Source of the DNA: an uncultured Aquitalea sp.
GTDB lineage: Bacteria > Pseudomonadota > Gammaproteobacteria > Burkholderiales > Chromobacteriaceae
Direction: 5' to 3'
NCBI RefSeq assembly: GCF_945957525.1
Contig: NZ_CAMFLA010000005.1
Location: 164,592 to 228,591 of the forward strand
DNA length: 64,000 nt
Positions 1 through 12,105 of this stretch are shown here, piece after piece. The position numbers and the translations under genes were made by a program. The notes under the pieces were generated by a model that had not been told where the DNA came from, searched no databases, and was given only the letters and a program-made list of their open reading frames with translations. Numbering within the stretch: position 1 is the first letter of the stretch; every line of letters begins with the position of its first letter.

Positions 1-2
1 AG

Positions 3-1361
3 CAAGCTCGCACCGTTGCCATCAACGAAGCCTGGGATGCCGTCAAGGCCGCGCTGATCAATGAAGAAACCGACACGCTGAAGGCCAACGAAATCAAGGG
101 CATCTTCAAGGGTCTGGAAGCGGAAATCGTGCGTGGTCAGATTCTGGCCGGCGAATCCCGCATCGACGGTCGCGACACCCGCACCGTGCGCCCGATCAGC
201 ATCCGCAGCAACGTCCTGCCGCGTACCCACGGTTCCGCGCTGTTCACCCGCGGCGAAACCCAGGCCATGGTGGTCACCACGCTGGGCACCAAGCAAGATG
301 AGCAGATCATCGACGCACTGGCTGGCGAGTACACCGAACGCTTCATGCTGCACTACAATTTCCCGCCGTACTCCACCGGCGAAGCCGGCCGCATGGGCCC
401 CCCGAAGCGCCGTGAAATCGGCCACGGTCGTCTGGCCAAGCGCGCGCTGGTAGCCGTGCTGCCGCCGGAAACCGAATTCGGTTACTCCATGCGCGTGGTG
501 TCGGAAATCACCGAATCCAACGGTTCCTCCTCCATGGCTTCCGTCTGCGGCGGCTGCTTGTCTCTGCTGTCCGCCGGCGTTCCGCTGAAGGCGCACGTGG
601 CTGGCATCGCCATGGGTCTGATCTTGGAAGGCAACCGCTTTGCCGTGCTGACAGACATCCTGGGCGATGAAGATCATCTGGGCGACATGGACTTCAAGGT
701 AGCCGGTACCGCCGAAGGCGTGACCGCGCTGCAGATGGACATCAAGATCCAGGGTATCACCAAGGAAATCATGCAGGTGGCGCTGGAGCAGGCCAAGGAA
801 GGCCGTATGCACATTCTGGGTCTGATGCGCGATGCCGTTGACGGTCCGCAAGAGCTGTCGGCTCATGCTCCGCGTCTGCACGTGATGAAGATCAATCCGG
901 ACAAGATCCGCGACGTGATCGGCAAGGGCGGTGAAACCATTCGCTCCATCACCAAGGATACCGGCACCGAGATCGACATCCAGGAAGACGGCACCATCAC
1001 CATCGCTTCCGTTTCCAGCGAAGGCGCTGAAGCGGCCAAGAAGCGCATTGAGGAAATCACCGTCGAAGTGGAAGTGGGCAAGGTTTACGAAGGCACCGTG
1101 GTCAAGATTCTCGACAACAACGTTGGCGCGATCGTTTCCATCCTGCCGGGCAAGGATGGCCTGGTGCACATCTCCCAGATCGCCAACGAGCGTATCAAGA
1201 ATGTGTCCGACCACCTGAAGGAAGGCCAAGTCGTCAAGGTCAAGGCCATTGAAATGGACGATCGCGGTCGCATCCGCCTGTCCATTAAGGCCTTGCTGGA
1301 AGACGAGTCCAAAGTGGCTCGCGAAACCGCAGACTCCTTCGGTCTGAAGACCCAGCAGTAA
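3..1361 (+). CDS. pnp: Polynucleotide phosphorylase (PNPase), C-terminal part
   Basis: The 5' end lies outside the window; the reading frame is open from base 3, so the GTG at 129 is internal. PNPase is a phosphorolytic 3'-5' exoribonuclease of the RNA degradosome that also makes heteropolymeric tails. The visible part holds the second RNase PH domain ([13 protein letters not shown], then SSMASVCGG), a KH domain with the GxxG loop ([12 protein letters not shown]) and a C-terminal S1 RNA-binding domain ([23 protein letters not shown]). It ends in a short polar tail and is followed 25 bp later by a rho-independent terminator, so it is the last gene of its transcription unit (commonly rpsO-pnp). 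Identification is secure. Confidence 0.97.
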   Translation, partial: QARTVAINEAWDAVKAALINEETDTLKANEIKGIFKGLEAEIVRGQILAGESRIDGRDTRTVRPISIRSNVLPRTHGSALFTRGETQAMVVTTLGTKQDEQIIDALAGEYTERFMLHYNFPPYSTGEAGRMGPPKRREIGHGRLAKRALVAVLPPETEFGYSMRVVSEITESNGSSSMASVCGGCLSLLSAGVPLKAHVAGIAMGLILEGNRFAVLTDILGDEDHLGDMDFKVAGTAEGVTALQMDIKIQGITKEIMQVALEQAKEGRMHILGLMRDAVDGPQELSAHAPRLHVMKINPDKIRDVIGKGGETIRSITKDTGTEIDIQEDGTITIASVSSEGAEAAKKRIEEITVEVEVGKVYEGTVVKILDNNVGAIVSILPGKDGLVHISQIANERIKNVSDHLKEGQVVKVKAIEMDDRGRIRLSIKALLEDESKVARETADSFGLKTQQ

Positions 1362-1386
1362 GCTCCGGCCATTTGGTGGAGTCAGA

Positions 1387-1414
1387 AAAAGCCCGCGTTG
1401 AGCGGGCTTTTTCT
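1387..1414 (+). terminator. Rho-independent terminator after pnp
   Basis: A perfect GC-rich stem (AAAAGCCCGC / GCGGGCTTTT, loop GTTGA) is followed by a T-rich run and lies directly behind the pnp stop codon. Confidence 0.9.
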
Positions 1415-1511
1415 TTTGCTGATTTGAGAAATGTCACTGCGGGCTATTTCATTCCGAATGACGAACCCATAAAATAGCGATGCGAATTTCATAAAAATTA
1501 TTGGTGACAAC

Positions 1512-1805
1512 ATGAAAGTACAATTCAAGAACCAGGCCGGCGTAATCCGCGAAGCCAAAGTCGGCTTCTCCTGGACCATCTTCTTTTTTGGCGGTTTCCC
1601 CTTCTTCTTCCGAGGCATGCCCTTGCACGCCGTGGCTTTCATCATCGCCGGCATGCTGACCTGGGGCATCAGCAATCTGGTCATGGCCTTTATCGGCAAC
1701 AAGATGACCGCCAAGTACTATCTGGAAAACGGTTACCTGCCGCACGGTCCGGGCTGGGACTACGCCGGTCCCTCCTGGGGTGTGGAAGTGGCCAAGCAGG
1801 TGTAA
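1512..1805 (+). CDS. Small inner-membrane protein (DUF2628/HrgC-like)
   Basis: A 97-residue protein of unknown function. Residues about 20-35 (FSWTIFFFGGFPFFFRG) and 38-62 form two hydrophobic segments, so it should be a two-pass inner-membrane protein. The N-terminal part is polar, and the C-terminus (KYYLENGYLPHGPGW) resembles small DUF2628/HrgC-type proteins in which a soluble tail follows the membrane hairpin. It is monocistronic: it sits between two terminators and carries its own AT-rich upstream region (1415-1511). The family assignment is by resemblance only; the function is unknown. Confidence 0.75.
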   Translation: MKVQFKNQAGVIREAKVGFSWTIFFFGGFPFFFRGMPLHAVAFIIAGMLTWGISNLVMAFIGNKMTAKYYLENGYLPHGPGWDYAGPSWGVEVAKQV

Positions 1806-1828
1806 GCAAGGCCGCTGACTGATCAGTG

Positions 1829-1856
1829 AAAAAGCCCGCGTAGAGTGGGCTTTTTC
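1829..1856. terminator. Bidirectional terminator between convergent genes
   Basis: The stem AAAGCCCGC / GTGGGCTTT (one G-T pair, loop GTAGA) has A-rich and T-rich flanks on the two sides. It separates the small membrane protein gene (+) from nnrS (-), so it can serve both. Confidence 0.85.
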
Positions 1857-1878
1857 TTTTGTGGAGCTGCAGCCTGCG

Positions 1879-3090
1879 TCAGCCGTCTTTGCCGTCGGCG
1901 CGGGGCAGCCAGTACACCGGTAGGAAGCGACGGCACCAGACCAGCATGCCCAGCGCCAGCCCGCCGGCGGTGATCGGCAACAGCGCCGATGCGGCATGTT
2001 GCGGGGCGAGGTCGCTGGCAACGCGCAGCAGCGCCATCAGTTGGCTGGACAGATAAAGTCGCCACAACCAGGGCCGGGCTTCCAGCGGCAGGCCGGTGTG
2101 CCCCAGGCTGACGCGCGAGACAAAGGCCAGCACCATATTGATGAAAAAGCCGACCGTGATGGCATGCAACGGTGCCAAGGCGAATGCAGCTTGGCCGAAG
2201 AGCAGCAGGGCGCTTTGCAGCGCATAGAGGGCGAAACCCACGCCGAGCCAGAGAAAGGCCAGATGCAGCATGGCCAGCAGGCGCACGGACAGAGAACGTC
2301 GCCATTGCCAGCGCCAACTGGTGTAGAGACACAAGGTGGCCATCGGCAAATCCACCGCCAGCGTCGGCAGTTGCAGATCCGCCAGCAGGCCATGCCCCAG
2401 GCTGCCGGTCAGCAGCGCGATCAGCAGCCACCAGGGTTTCCATGGCGTATAGGGGGTGATGACGGTAGAGGAGAAAAACGGCAGCATCCGGTGCGACACC
2501 GTAATGAATACCGGGAGCAGGAAACCCCATAGCGCCAGATAGCGCATGAGCATCCAGTAGACGCCATTGCCGCTGAACAGCCAGCAGCCGGCGGCCAGCA
2601 GGCCGGCAAGTCCAAGCAAGAAGGCGGTGAGTACGGCCAGCGCGTGCCAGCGATCGTTGGCGCGGCTTTGCCGCACCAGTTGGCCGAAGAGCACGCATAG
2701 CAGCGTCCAGGCCGCGGCAATGGCCAGCCAGCCTGCTTGCAACAGCGCGCCGGTGCCGCCGAGCAGTCCGGCCAGCCACAACACCAGTCCACCGGCGTAT
2801 AGCAAGGGAATGGGCAGGTAATGAGAGCGAGCGGGCGAGGGGACGCCCAGCCAGCGCGGGCCGGCGGTCAGGATGAAACCGGTCATGAAGAGCGGGAAAA
2901 AGCCATACAGCATCAGAAAGGCATGGGCCTGCGATGCCGGCAGGGCCAGCGGGGCGGCATGGCCCACTTGGCGTTGCCATAGCAGCAGGCTCCAGCCCGC
3001 CAGCGACAACAGCATGAGTACGGCGGCAGGCAGGAAGGCAATGCGGTGCGGCGCGCGAAACAGGGCGGGGGGGGAGGTAATGTCGGGCAT
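1879..3090 (-). CDS. nnrS: NnrS family haem- and copper-containing membrane protein
   Basis: A 403-residue polytopic membrane protein with about 12 hydrophobic segments. The N-terminal stretch HAFLMLYGFFPLFMTGF followed by TAGPRWLGV is the typical NnrS opening, and further conserved histidines occur in FITVSHRMLPFFS and HAITVGFF. NnrS proteins are induced by nitric oxide and help relieve nitrosative stress; the exact chemistry is not settled. The gene is divergent from a CRP/FNR-type regulator 89 bp away. An FNR/Dnr-like box between them lies about 64 bp upstream of the nnrS start, a spacing suited to activation. The identification is strong; NO control is inferred. Confidence 0.92.
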   Translation of the reverse strand: MPDITSPPALFRAPHRIAFLPAAVLMLLSLAGWSLLLWQRQVGHAAPLALPASQAHAFLMLYGFFPLFMTGFILTAGPRWLGVPSPARSHYLPIPLLYAGGLVLWLAGLLGGTGALLQAGWLAIAAAWTLLCVLFGQLVRQSRANDRWHALAVLTAFLLGLAGLLAAGCWLFSGNGVYWMLMRYLALWGFLLPVFITVSHRMLPFFSSTVITPYTPWKPWWLLIALLTGSLGHGLLADLQLPTLAVDLPMATLCLYTSWRWQWRRSLSVRLLAMLHLAFLWLGVGFALYALQSALLLFGQAAFALAPLHAITVGFFINMVLAFVSRVSLGHTGLPLEARPWLWRLYLSSQLMALLRVASDLAPQHAASALLPITAGGLALGMLVWCRRFLPVYWLPRADGKDG

Positions 3091-3147
3091 AATGCGGTAT
3101 TCCGGAGGGTGGTGCGCCAGTGTCGCGCATCGCCTGTGTCGGGCTGA

Positions 3148-3161
3148 ATGACCCGAATCAA
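3148..3161. promoter_or_regulatory. Candidate FNR/Dnr box between nnrS and the regulator gene
   Basis: The sequence ATGAC-CCGA-ATCAA matches the TTGAT-N4-ATCAA consensus at 8 of 10 positions. Its centre is about 64 bp from the nnrS start codon, so a -41.5 activator position would leave a leader of about 23 bp. It is only about 20 bp from the start of the regulator itself, where binding would rather block transcription (autorepression). Match by eye. Confidence 0.5.
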
Positions 3162-3179
3162 GAAATCGCCGAGGTAAGC

Positions 3180-3860
3180 ATGTCGTCTTTGTCTCCCGCC
3201 GCCTTTTTACAGCACATTCCCCTGTTTGCCGCTTGCGGCGAGGAAGAGCGACGACAGCTGGCGGCGCAGGCGCAGGAAATCCGCGTGGCCAAGGGCGAGG
3301 CGTTGTTTCGTCGCGGCGACCCGTGCGGCGGCATGCATGTGGTGGTGGTGGGCAAGGTAAAACTGTCCATCCTGGCGCGGCAGGGGGCGGAAAAGGTGGT
3401 GGAGCTGATTCAGGCCGGGCAAAGCCTTGGCGAGGCGGTGATGTTTCTTGGTCAGCCGTATCCGGTCAACGGCGATGCACTGGAAGACAGCCTGTTGCTG
3501 TTCTTGCCCGCCGGCCCCTTGTTTGATGCTTGCGCGCGCGACCCCATGCTGTCGCGTCGCTTGCTGGCGGGTTTGTCCATGCGCTTGCATTCTTTGCTCA
3601 AGGACGTGGAAACCTACAGTCTCACTACGGCGACAGAGCGGGTGGTGATCTATCTGTTTAATGCGCTGGGCGAGGCGGAAGCCGGCACCGTGACGCTGCC
3701 GGTAAGCAAGCAGGTGATCGCCTCGCGCCTCAATCTCACCCCGGAAACCTTCTCGCGCATCCTGCAAAGGTTGGCCGAAGACGGCGGCATCCGGGTGGAT
3801 GGACGCGACATTGTCGTCACGGATCGACGAAAATTGGCGGATCTGCTTGATCCTGCATGA
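3180..3860 (+). CDS. CRP/FNR family regulator, Dnr/NnrR-like
   Basis: A 226-residue two-domain regulator. The N-terminal cyclic-nucleotide-binding fold (residues about 12-120) is followed by a dimerisation helix and a C-terminal winged helix-turn-helix (KQVIASRLNLTPETFSRILQRL). The E-SR pattern of the recognition helix is that of FNR-type proteins reading TTGAT half-sites. The N-terminal cysteine cluster of oxygen-sensing FNR is absent, which favours the NO-responsive Dnr/NnrR class. The ATG at 3180 was chosen because GAGG lies 7 bp upstream; an upstream in-frame start at 3120 would add 20 unlikely residues. Divergence from nnrS supports a role in the nitrogen-oxide response. Confidence 0.85.
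   Translation: MSSLSPAAFLQHIPLFAACGEEERRQLAAQAQEIRVAKGEALFRRGDPCGGMHVVVVGKVKLSILARQGAEKVVELIQAGQSLGEAVMFLGQPYPVNGDALEDSLLLFLPAGPLFDACARDPMLSRRLLAGLSMRLHSLLKDVETYSLTTATERVVIYLFNALGEAEAGTVTLPVSKQVIASRLNLTPETFSRILQRLAEDGGIRVDGRDIVVTDRRKLADLLDPA
3768..3779 (+). repeat. DUS-like 12-mer, exact copy (in regulator gene)
   Basis: AGGTTGGCCGAA; in frame it encodes RLAE. Confidence 0.75.
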
Positions 3861-3881
3861 CTTTTTTCCGTCGGCGCGCAT

Positions 3882-3895
3882 TTGAGATAGGTCAA
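3882..3895. promoter_or_regulatory. Candidate FNR/Dnr box upstream of the ast operon
   Basis: TTGAG-ATAG-GTCAA matches TTGAT-N4-ATCAA at 8 of 10 positions and keeps the full TTGA/TCAA core. It sits 22 bp after the regulator's stop codon and 153 bp before astC, a normal distance for an activator with a leader. This suggests the arginine catabolic operon may answer to oxygen or nitric oxide. A possible -10-like TATAAG overlaps its downstream edge (3902-3907). Match by eye. Confidence 0.5.
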
Positions 3896-4047
3896 GGTTT
3901 TTTATAAGGCCATGTCGCAAACCGGATATGGGCGCGTCCGGCGATTCGATTAGAATCATTTCAACGGTATTAAACCATAACAATGTTCCGCGGCCCGGCA
4001 GACCGTTTCGGCCGCGGCAGGACTCCTGCAGGAAGGAAACTATCAAG

Positions 4048-5265
4048 ATGAGCACCAACGTTACCCGCGCCGATTTCGATCAGGTCATGGTTCCCAACTA
4101 CGGTCCGGCTTCTTTCATTCCGGTGAAAGGTCTGGGCTCCCGCGTGTGGGATCAGGATGGTCGCGAGTACATCGACCTTGCTGGCGGCATCGCCGTCAAT
4201 TCGCTGGGTCACTGTCATCCGGCGCTGGTGGCCGCGTTGACCGAGCAGGCCGGCAAGCTCTGGCACGTGTCCAATGTGTTCACCAACGAGCCGGTGCTGA
4301 AACTGGCTCGCGCGCTGACCGATGCCACGTTTGCCGAACGCGCCTTCTTCTGTAACTCCGGCGCGGAAGCCAACGAAGCTTGCTTCAAGCTGGCGCGCAA
4401 GTACGCGGCTGATCATTTCGGCCCGGAAAAGCATGAAATCCTGTCCTGCAAGAACTCCTTCCATGGCCGCACCCTGTTTACCGTCAGCGTGGGCGGCCAG
4501 CCCAAGTACACCGAGGGCTTTGCGCCGGTGCCGGCCGGTATCGGCCATTTCGAATACAACAACATCGACTCCCTCAAGGCGCTGATCAGCGACAAGACCT
4601 GCGCCGTGGTCATCGAGCCTGTGCAAGGCGAGGGCGGCGTGCTGCCGGCCGACAAGGCTTTCCTGCAAGCCGCGCGCGAGCTGTGCGACCAGCACAACGC
4701 CCTGCTGATTTTCGATGAAGTGCAAACCGGCGTGGGCCGTTCCGGTTCCTTGTACGCCTATCAGGAGTACGGCGTGACGCCGGACGTGCTGTCCACCGCC
4801 AAATCGCTGGGCGGCGGCTTCCCGATCGGCGCCATGCTCACCACCGAGAAAATCGCCAAGAGCTTCGCCATCGGCACTCACGGCACTACCTATGGAGGCA
4901 ACCCGCTGGCCGCCGCCGTTGCGCTGACCGTGGTTGAAACCATCAATACCCCCGAGGTGCTGGCCGGCGTGCGCGCCAAGAGCCAGCGTCTGATCGACGG
5001 CCTGAACGCGATCAATGCCCGCCACAAGGTATTCAAGACCGTACGCGGCATGGGCCTGCTGCTGGGCTGCGTGCTGACCGATGAATACGCTGGCCGCGCC
5101 AAGGACTTCGTCAAGGCGGCGGAAAAGCACCAGCTGATGCTGCTGGTGGCCGGCCTGAACGTGGTGCGTCTGGCGCCGTCGCTGGTGGTTGAAGACAAGG
5201 ATATCGACGAAGGTCTGGCCCGCTTCGAGGCCGCTGTTGCCGAGCTGATCGCCGCCGGCAAGTAA
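4048..5265 (+). CDS. astC: Succinylornithine / acetylornithine aminotransferase
   Basis: A 405-residue class-III PLP-dependent aminotransferase. The phosphate-binding NSGAEANE, the cofactor aspartate motif [14 protein letters not shown] and the PLP-lysine motif [15 protein letters not shown] are all intact. ArgD (biosynthesis) and AstC (catabolism) are hard to tell apart by sequence. The call rests on its place as first gene of the AST operon, where it converts succinylornithine plus 2-oxoglutarate to succinylglutamate semialdehyde plus glutamate. The ATG at 4048 has GGAAGGA 10 bp upstream; a longer open frame upstream (from 3928) lacks support. Two strong hairpins separate it from aruF. Confidence 0.9.
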   Translation: MSTNVTRADFDQVMVPNYGPASFIPVKGLGSRVWDQDGREYIDLAGGIAVNSLGHCHPALVAALTEQAGKLWHVSNVFTNEPVLKLARALTDATFAERAFFCNSGAEANEACFKLARKYAADHFGPEKHEILSCKNSFHGRTLFTVSVGGQPKYTEGFAPVPAGIGHFEYNNIDSLKALISDKTCAVVIEPVQGEGGVLPADKAFLQAARELCDQHNALLIFDEVQTGVGRSGSLYAYQEYGVTPDVLSTAKSLGGGFPIGAMLTTEKIAKSFAIGTHGTTYGGNPLAAAVALTVVETINTPEVLAGVRAKSQRLIDGLNAINARHKVFKTVRGMGLLLGCVLTDEYAGRAKDFVKAAEKHQLMLLVAGLNVVRLAPSLVVEDKDIDEGLARFEAAVAELIAAGK

Positions 5266-5297
5266 GCGCTTACGCATTCCCGTATCGAGATGAGCCC

Positions 5298-5352
5298 GCC
5301 GTTTGCTCCCAGGAGCGAACGGCGCGCCCGGCTGCGCCCCGCTCGGGCGCGC
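5298..5352 (+). other. Two consecutive hairpins in the astC-aruF gap
   Basis: Hairpin 1 (5298-5323): arms GCCGTTTGCTC and GAGCGAACGGC with loop CCAG and one T-G pair. Hairpin 2 (5322-5352): GCGCGCCCG paired with CGGGCGCGC across a 13-nt loop. No T-run follows, so neither is a classical terminator. They may protect or process the astC segment of the polycistronic mRNA, or form a partial attenuator. They could also be remnants of a mobile repeat. Confidence 0.6.
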
Positions 5353-5376
5353 CCCACCCAAGACAGGGGGTTACCC

Positions 5377-6396
5377 ATGTTTACCGTACGTCCGGTTCGC
5401 ACCGCCGATTTGCCCGCCGTTGAAAGGTTGGCCGAAGCCAGCGGCATCGGCGTTACCAGCCTGCCCAATAATCGGGAAAAGCTGTTCGAACGCATCCAGC
5501 AATCCATCCAGGGTTTCGAGCACGAAGCCACCGCCGAAGCAGGCAGCGAATACTATATGTTCGTGCTGGAGAACGACGGCGAGGTGGTCGGCACCGCCTC
5601 CATCAGCGCCAGTGCCGGTTTTGACGAGCCCTTCTACAGCTATCGCAGCGAAACCTTCGTGCATGCCTCGCGCAACCTGAAGGTGAACAACCGCGTGCAT
5701 GTGCTGAATATCTGCCACGACCTCACCGGCATGGTGCAGCTGTGCGGCTTTTATGTGGACCCCGCGCTGGAACCGGTGGCGGGCGAACTGCTGTCCCGCG
5801 CCCGCCTGTTGTTCATGGCCGGCGCTCGCGAGCGTTTTGGTCGCCGCGTGATCGCGGAAATGCAGGGCATTCATGACGATGCCGGCCAGTCGCCGTTCTG
5901 GAACGCCATCGGCCGCCGCTTCTTCAATATGGATTTCGTGCAGGTGGAGCAGGCCTTTGTCAGCCACAGCAAGACCTTCATCGCCGAGCTGATGCCGAGC
6001 TACCCCATTTATGTGCCGCTCTTGGACGACGAAGCACAGAATGCCATCGGCCAGATTCATCCCAATTTCGAGCGCCCTTGCCAGTTGCTGACCCGCGAAG
6101 GCTTCGAGGCCGACAACTATCTGGACATCTTTGACGGCGGTGCTGTGCTGACTGCCGAGCTGGACCGGCTGAAAACGGTGGAAGACAACCGCAGCTACCC
6201 GGTGGAGGTGTCCGCCAGCCTGCCGTCGCAAGCCAGCCTGTATTTCGTCGCCAACCACCGGGTGGACGGCTTCGCCGCCGCCGCAGTGCGAGTGGCGGTG
6301 GTGGACGGCGTGGCCTTTATCAATCCGGACGCCGCGAAGGCGTTGTCGGTTAATAGCGGCGACGCGGTGCGCGTTGTCGGTCTGCAGCAAGCATAA
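5377..6396 (+). CDS. aruF: Arginine N-succinyltransferase, alpha subunit (AstA-type)
   Basis: A 339-residue protein of the AstA family, which transfers succinyl from succinyl-CoA to arginine, the first step of the AST pathway. The N-terminus (FTVRPVRTADLPAVERLA..GIGVTSLP) is the family hallmark, followed by the GNAT-like core (AGARERFGRRVIAEMQG, SPFWNAIGRRFF). It is followed directly by a paralogue (aruG), as in Pseudomonas where AruF and AruG form a heteromer. The ATG at 5377 follows an AGGGGG Shine-Dalgarno sequence. An exact copy of the dispersed 12-mer AGGTTGGCCGAA lies inside the gene at 5425 and encodes RLAE. Confidence 0.94.
   Translation: MFTVRPVRTADLPAVERLAEASGIGVTSLPNNREKLFERIQQSIQGFEHEATAEAGSEYYMFVLENDGEVVGTASISASAGFDEPFYSYRSETFVHASRNLKVNNRVHVLNICHDLTGMVQLCGFYVDPALEPVAGELLSRARLLFMAGARERFGRRVIAEMQGIHDDAGQSPFWNAIGRRFFNMDFVQVEQAFVSHSKTFIAELMPSYPIYVPLLDDEAQNAIGQIHPNFERPCQLLTREGFEADNYLDIFDGGAVLTAELDRLKTVEDNRSYPVEVSASLPSQASLYFVANHRVDGFAAAAVRVAVVDGVAFINPDAAKALSVNSGDAVRVVGLQQA
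5425..5436 (+). repeat. DUS-like 12-mer, exact copy (in aruF)
   Basis: AGGTTGGCCGAA; in frame it encodes RLAE. Confidence 0.75.
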
Positions 6397-6407
6397 GGAG
6401 CCCAGTC

Positions 6408-10245
<3,838 letters not shown>

Positions 10246-10263
10246 ACCGCCAGCAGCCATGAC

Positions 10264-10289
10264 AAAAGCCCGCGTCTGCGGGCTTTTTT
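10264..10289 (+). terminator. Rho-independent terminator of the ast operon
   Basis: AAAAGCCCGC-GTCT-GCGGGCTTTTTT, a short perfect hairpin with T-run 19 bp after the astB stop. It closes the operon without astE. Confidence 0.93.
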
Positions 10290-10755
10290 GCGTAAAAACA
10301 CGCCAGGCCCGGCAGGGCGCTGGCGTGTTGTTGTTTGCAGCGGAGGTGTCGTCTTATTTGGCCGTCACGTTCAGCGTGTGCTGAGTCTGCGCGCTGGCCT
10401 TTGCTGTGGATGATTACCAGCGTGCTCTGGTGCGCGCCGATGCGCCTGGGCCTTGTTCTGGCATGTTGGCCGAAGGCGCGGAGGGTGCGGCGAAGCATGC
10501 CTGATGGTCGGTGCCGTTGTGTGGCATTGCCGCCTTGTTGTTGTGCGAGGAAGTGGTTTATGCCGCAATCTGGTGCGGAAGATCGCGTTTGAGCCGCTTG
10601 AGCTGGCCGCGAAGCTGGCCCGGTTATTGCTGAAGGGCGGCAGTGCGGCTTGCTGCAAGTTCGGCAGAAGATCGGGCAGCCATGATTTTTTTTTGTCGAC
10701 GCATGCGGCAGTGTAATGGCTGTAATTGTATCCCGAAGATTGTATACATTCGAAA

Positions 10756-10777
10756 TACTACGAACATAGTATGTTCG
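10756..10777. promoter_or_regulatory. Overlapping palindromes, candidate operator
   Basis: CGAACATA-G-TATGTTCG (10761-10777) is a perfect 8-bp inverted repeat. It overlaps a second one, ATACTA-N5-TAGTAT (10756-10772). They lie about 230 bp upstream of the -35 box of the liv promoter in AT-rich DNA, so they may bind a dimeric regulator. No regulator is identified. Confidence 0.45.
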
Positions 10778-11005
10778 CATTGGAATTCAGGCCAGCATTT
10801 CTGTTCGAAAGTGAAAAAAATCAGTAAGAAACATGTCAAAAATGTGAAAATGCTGGTAAGCGAATGGCGCTGGGCTCCTAGTGAAGATATCCAATTTTAT
10901 CTTCAGCGCGCCTTCGCCTTTGTTTGAAAAAAATACATAAAAATCAATAAGTTGAGATTATTTTAAATGATTTAATTTTTGCCTGTTTTTTGCCGGTTTT
11001 TGAGA

Positions 11006-11035
11006 TTGACAGTCGATTGAATCCACACGCATAAT
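11006..11035 (+). promoter_or_regulatory. Sigma-70 promoter for the liv operon
   Basis: TTGACA (perfect -35) is separated by 18 bp from CATAAT (5 of 6 to TATAAT). This would start transcription near 11042 and give a leader of about 115 nt before the livH GTG. Confidence 0.7.
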
Positions 11036-11156
11036 CCGTGCGGCTGTCAGACAGAAGCCAACAAGCAACTGGATGGCAGTCAACAACTACAGGTGGCAAA
11101 AAAAGGGCGTAAGCCTCCCAAGCCGCTGGGTCGTTCATTCAAAGGAGATCTCCCAC

Positions 11157-12086
11157 GTGGACATTTTTATCCAACAGATCCTCAACGGACTCGTGCTGGG
11201 TAGCATTTATGCGCTGATTGCGCTGGGCTACACCATGGTGTACGGGATCATGGGGCTCATCAACTTCGCTCACGGCGAAGTCGTGATGTTTGGCGCCATG
11301 GTAACCATCTCGGTGGTTTCCGCTCTCACCAACGCAGGCGTCAATCTGCCCGGTCCCGCACTTGTGCTGATCGGCATGCTGGTCGCCATTCCCGCATGTA
11401 TGTTGCTTGGTTTCGTGATCGAGCGCGTGGCTTACCGCCCGCTGCGCGGCGCGCAACGTCTGGCTCCGCTGATTACAGCCATCGGTCTTTCGATCGTGCT
11501 GCAGCAAGTGGCCATCCTGATCTGGGGTCGCAACTACATCCCCTTCCCGCAAGTGCTCAACCACGACACCATCGACATCTTCGGCGCTACCATCACCAAA
11601 CTGCAGGTGGTGATCGTCGTCATGTGCCTGGTGATCATGGCCGGCTTGCTGGTGATGGTGGAAAAAACCAAGCTGGGCCGCGCCATGCGCGCCACCAGCC
11701 AGAACCCCACCGTAGCCGGTCTGATGGGTGTGAACGTCAACACCATCATCTCCGCTACCTTTGTTCTGGGTTCCGCGCTGGGCGCAGTTGCCGGCGTGAT
11801 GGTTGCCACCAACTATGATCAGGCCCACTACTACATGGGCTTCATGATCGGCCTCAAGGCCTTCACCGCGGCGGTGCTTGGCGGTATCGGCAACCTGGGC
11901 GGCGCAGTGGCCGGCGGCATTCTGCTGGGCATCATCGAAAGTCTCGGCGCTGGCTATATCGGCCAACTGACCGGCGGTTTCCTCGGTTCCAACTATCAGG
12001 ACATCTTCGCCTTCATGGTGCTGATCCTGGTGCTGATTTTCCGTCCGTCCGGCCTGCTGGGCGAAAAAGTCGCCGACCGTGCCTGA
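11157..12086 (+). CDS. livH: Branched-chain amino-acid ABC transporter permease LivH
   Basis: A 309-residue inner-membrane permease with about eight hydrophobic segments. The opening FIQQILNGLVLGSIYALIALGYTMVYGIMGLINFAHGEV is diagnostic of LivH. It forms the translocation channel for leucine, isoleucine and valine with LivM. The GTG at 11157 is chosen because AAAGGAG lies 9 bp upstream; an ATG at 11073 would add an implausible basic extension. It is the first gene of livHMGF. No periplasmic binding-protein gene (livK) precedes it, so the operon relies on a binding protein coded elsewhere. Confidence 0.94.
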   Translation: MDIFIQQILNGLVLGSIYALIALGYTMVYGIMGLINFAHGEVVMFGAMVTISVVSALTNAGVNLPGPALVLIGMLVAIPACMLLGFVIERVAYRPLRGAQRLAPLITAIGLSIVLQQVAILIWGRNYIPFPQVLNHDTIDIFGATITKLQVVIVVMCLVIMAGLLVMVEKTKLGRAMRATSQNPTVAGLMGVNVNTIISATFVLGSALGAVAGVMVATNYDQAHYYMGFMIGLKAFTAAVLGGIGNLGGAVAGGILLGIIESLGAGYIGQLTGGFLGSNYQDIFAFMVLILVLIFRPSGLLGEKVADRA

Positions 12087-12105
12087 TCAGGGGGAGAAAC
12101 TAGAC

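Larger units (their letters stand above)
10290..11156. other. Long intergenic region upstream of livHMGF
   Basis: No convincing gene was found in 870 bp. The left 400 bp are GC-rich; on the minus strand they contain a short stop-bounded frame ending in HTLNVTAK at 10354 that could be a decayed gene end. From about 10680 the DNA becomes AT-rich, with a palindrome (10756-10777) and a good sigma-70 promoter (11006-11035) for the liv operon. A core copy of the dispersed repeat (GTTGGCCGAAG) lies at about 10465. A missing livK could have been lost from here. Confidence 0.6.

Noticed and set aside
3120..3180. An upstream ATG for the FNR/Dnr-type regulator
   Set aside because: The extra 20 residues are unlike the family start, and the ATG at 3180 has a better ribosome-binding site.
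10300..10410. A short minus-strand frame ending HTLNVTAK, perhaps the end of an old gene
   Set aside because: Only about 20 codons are open before an upstream stop, too little to support even a pseudogene.
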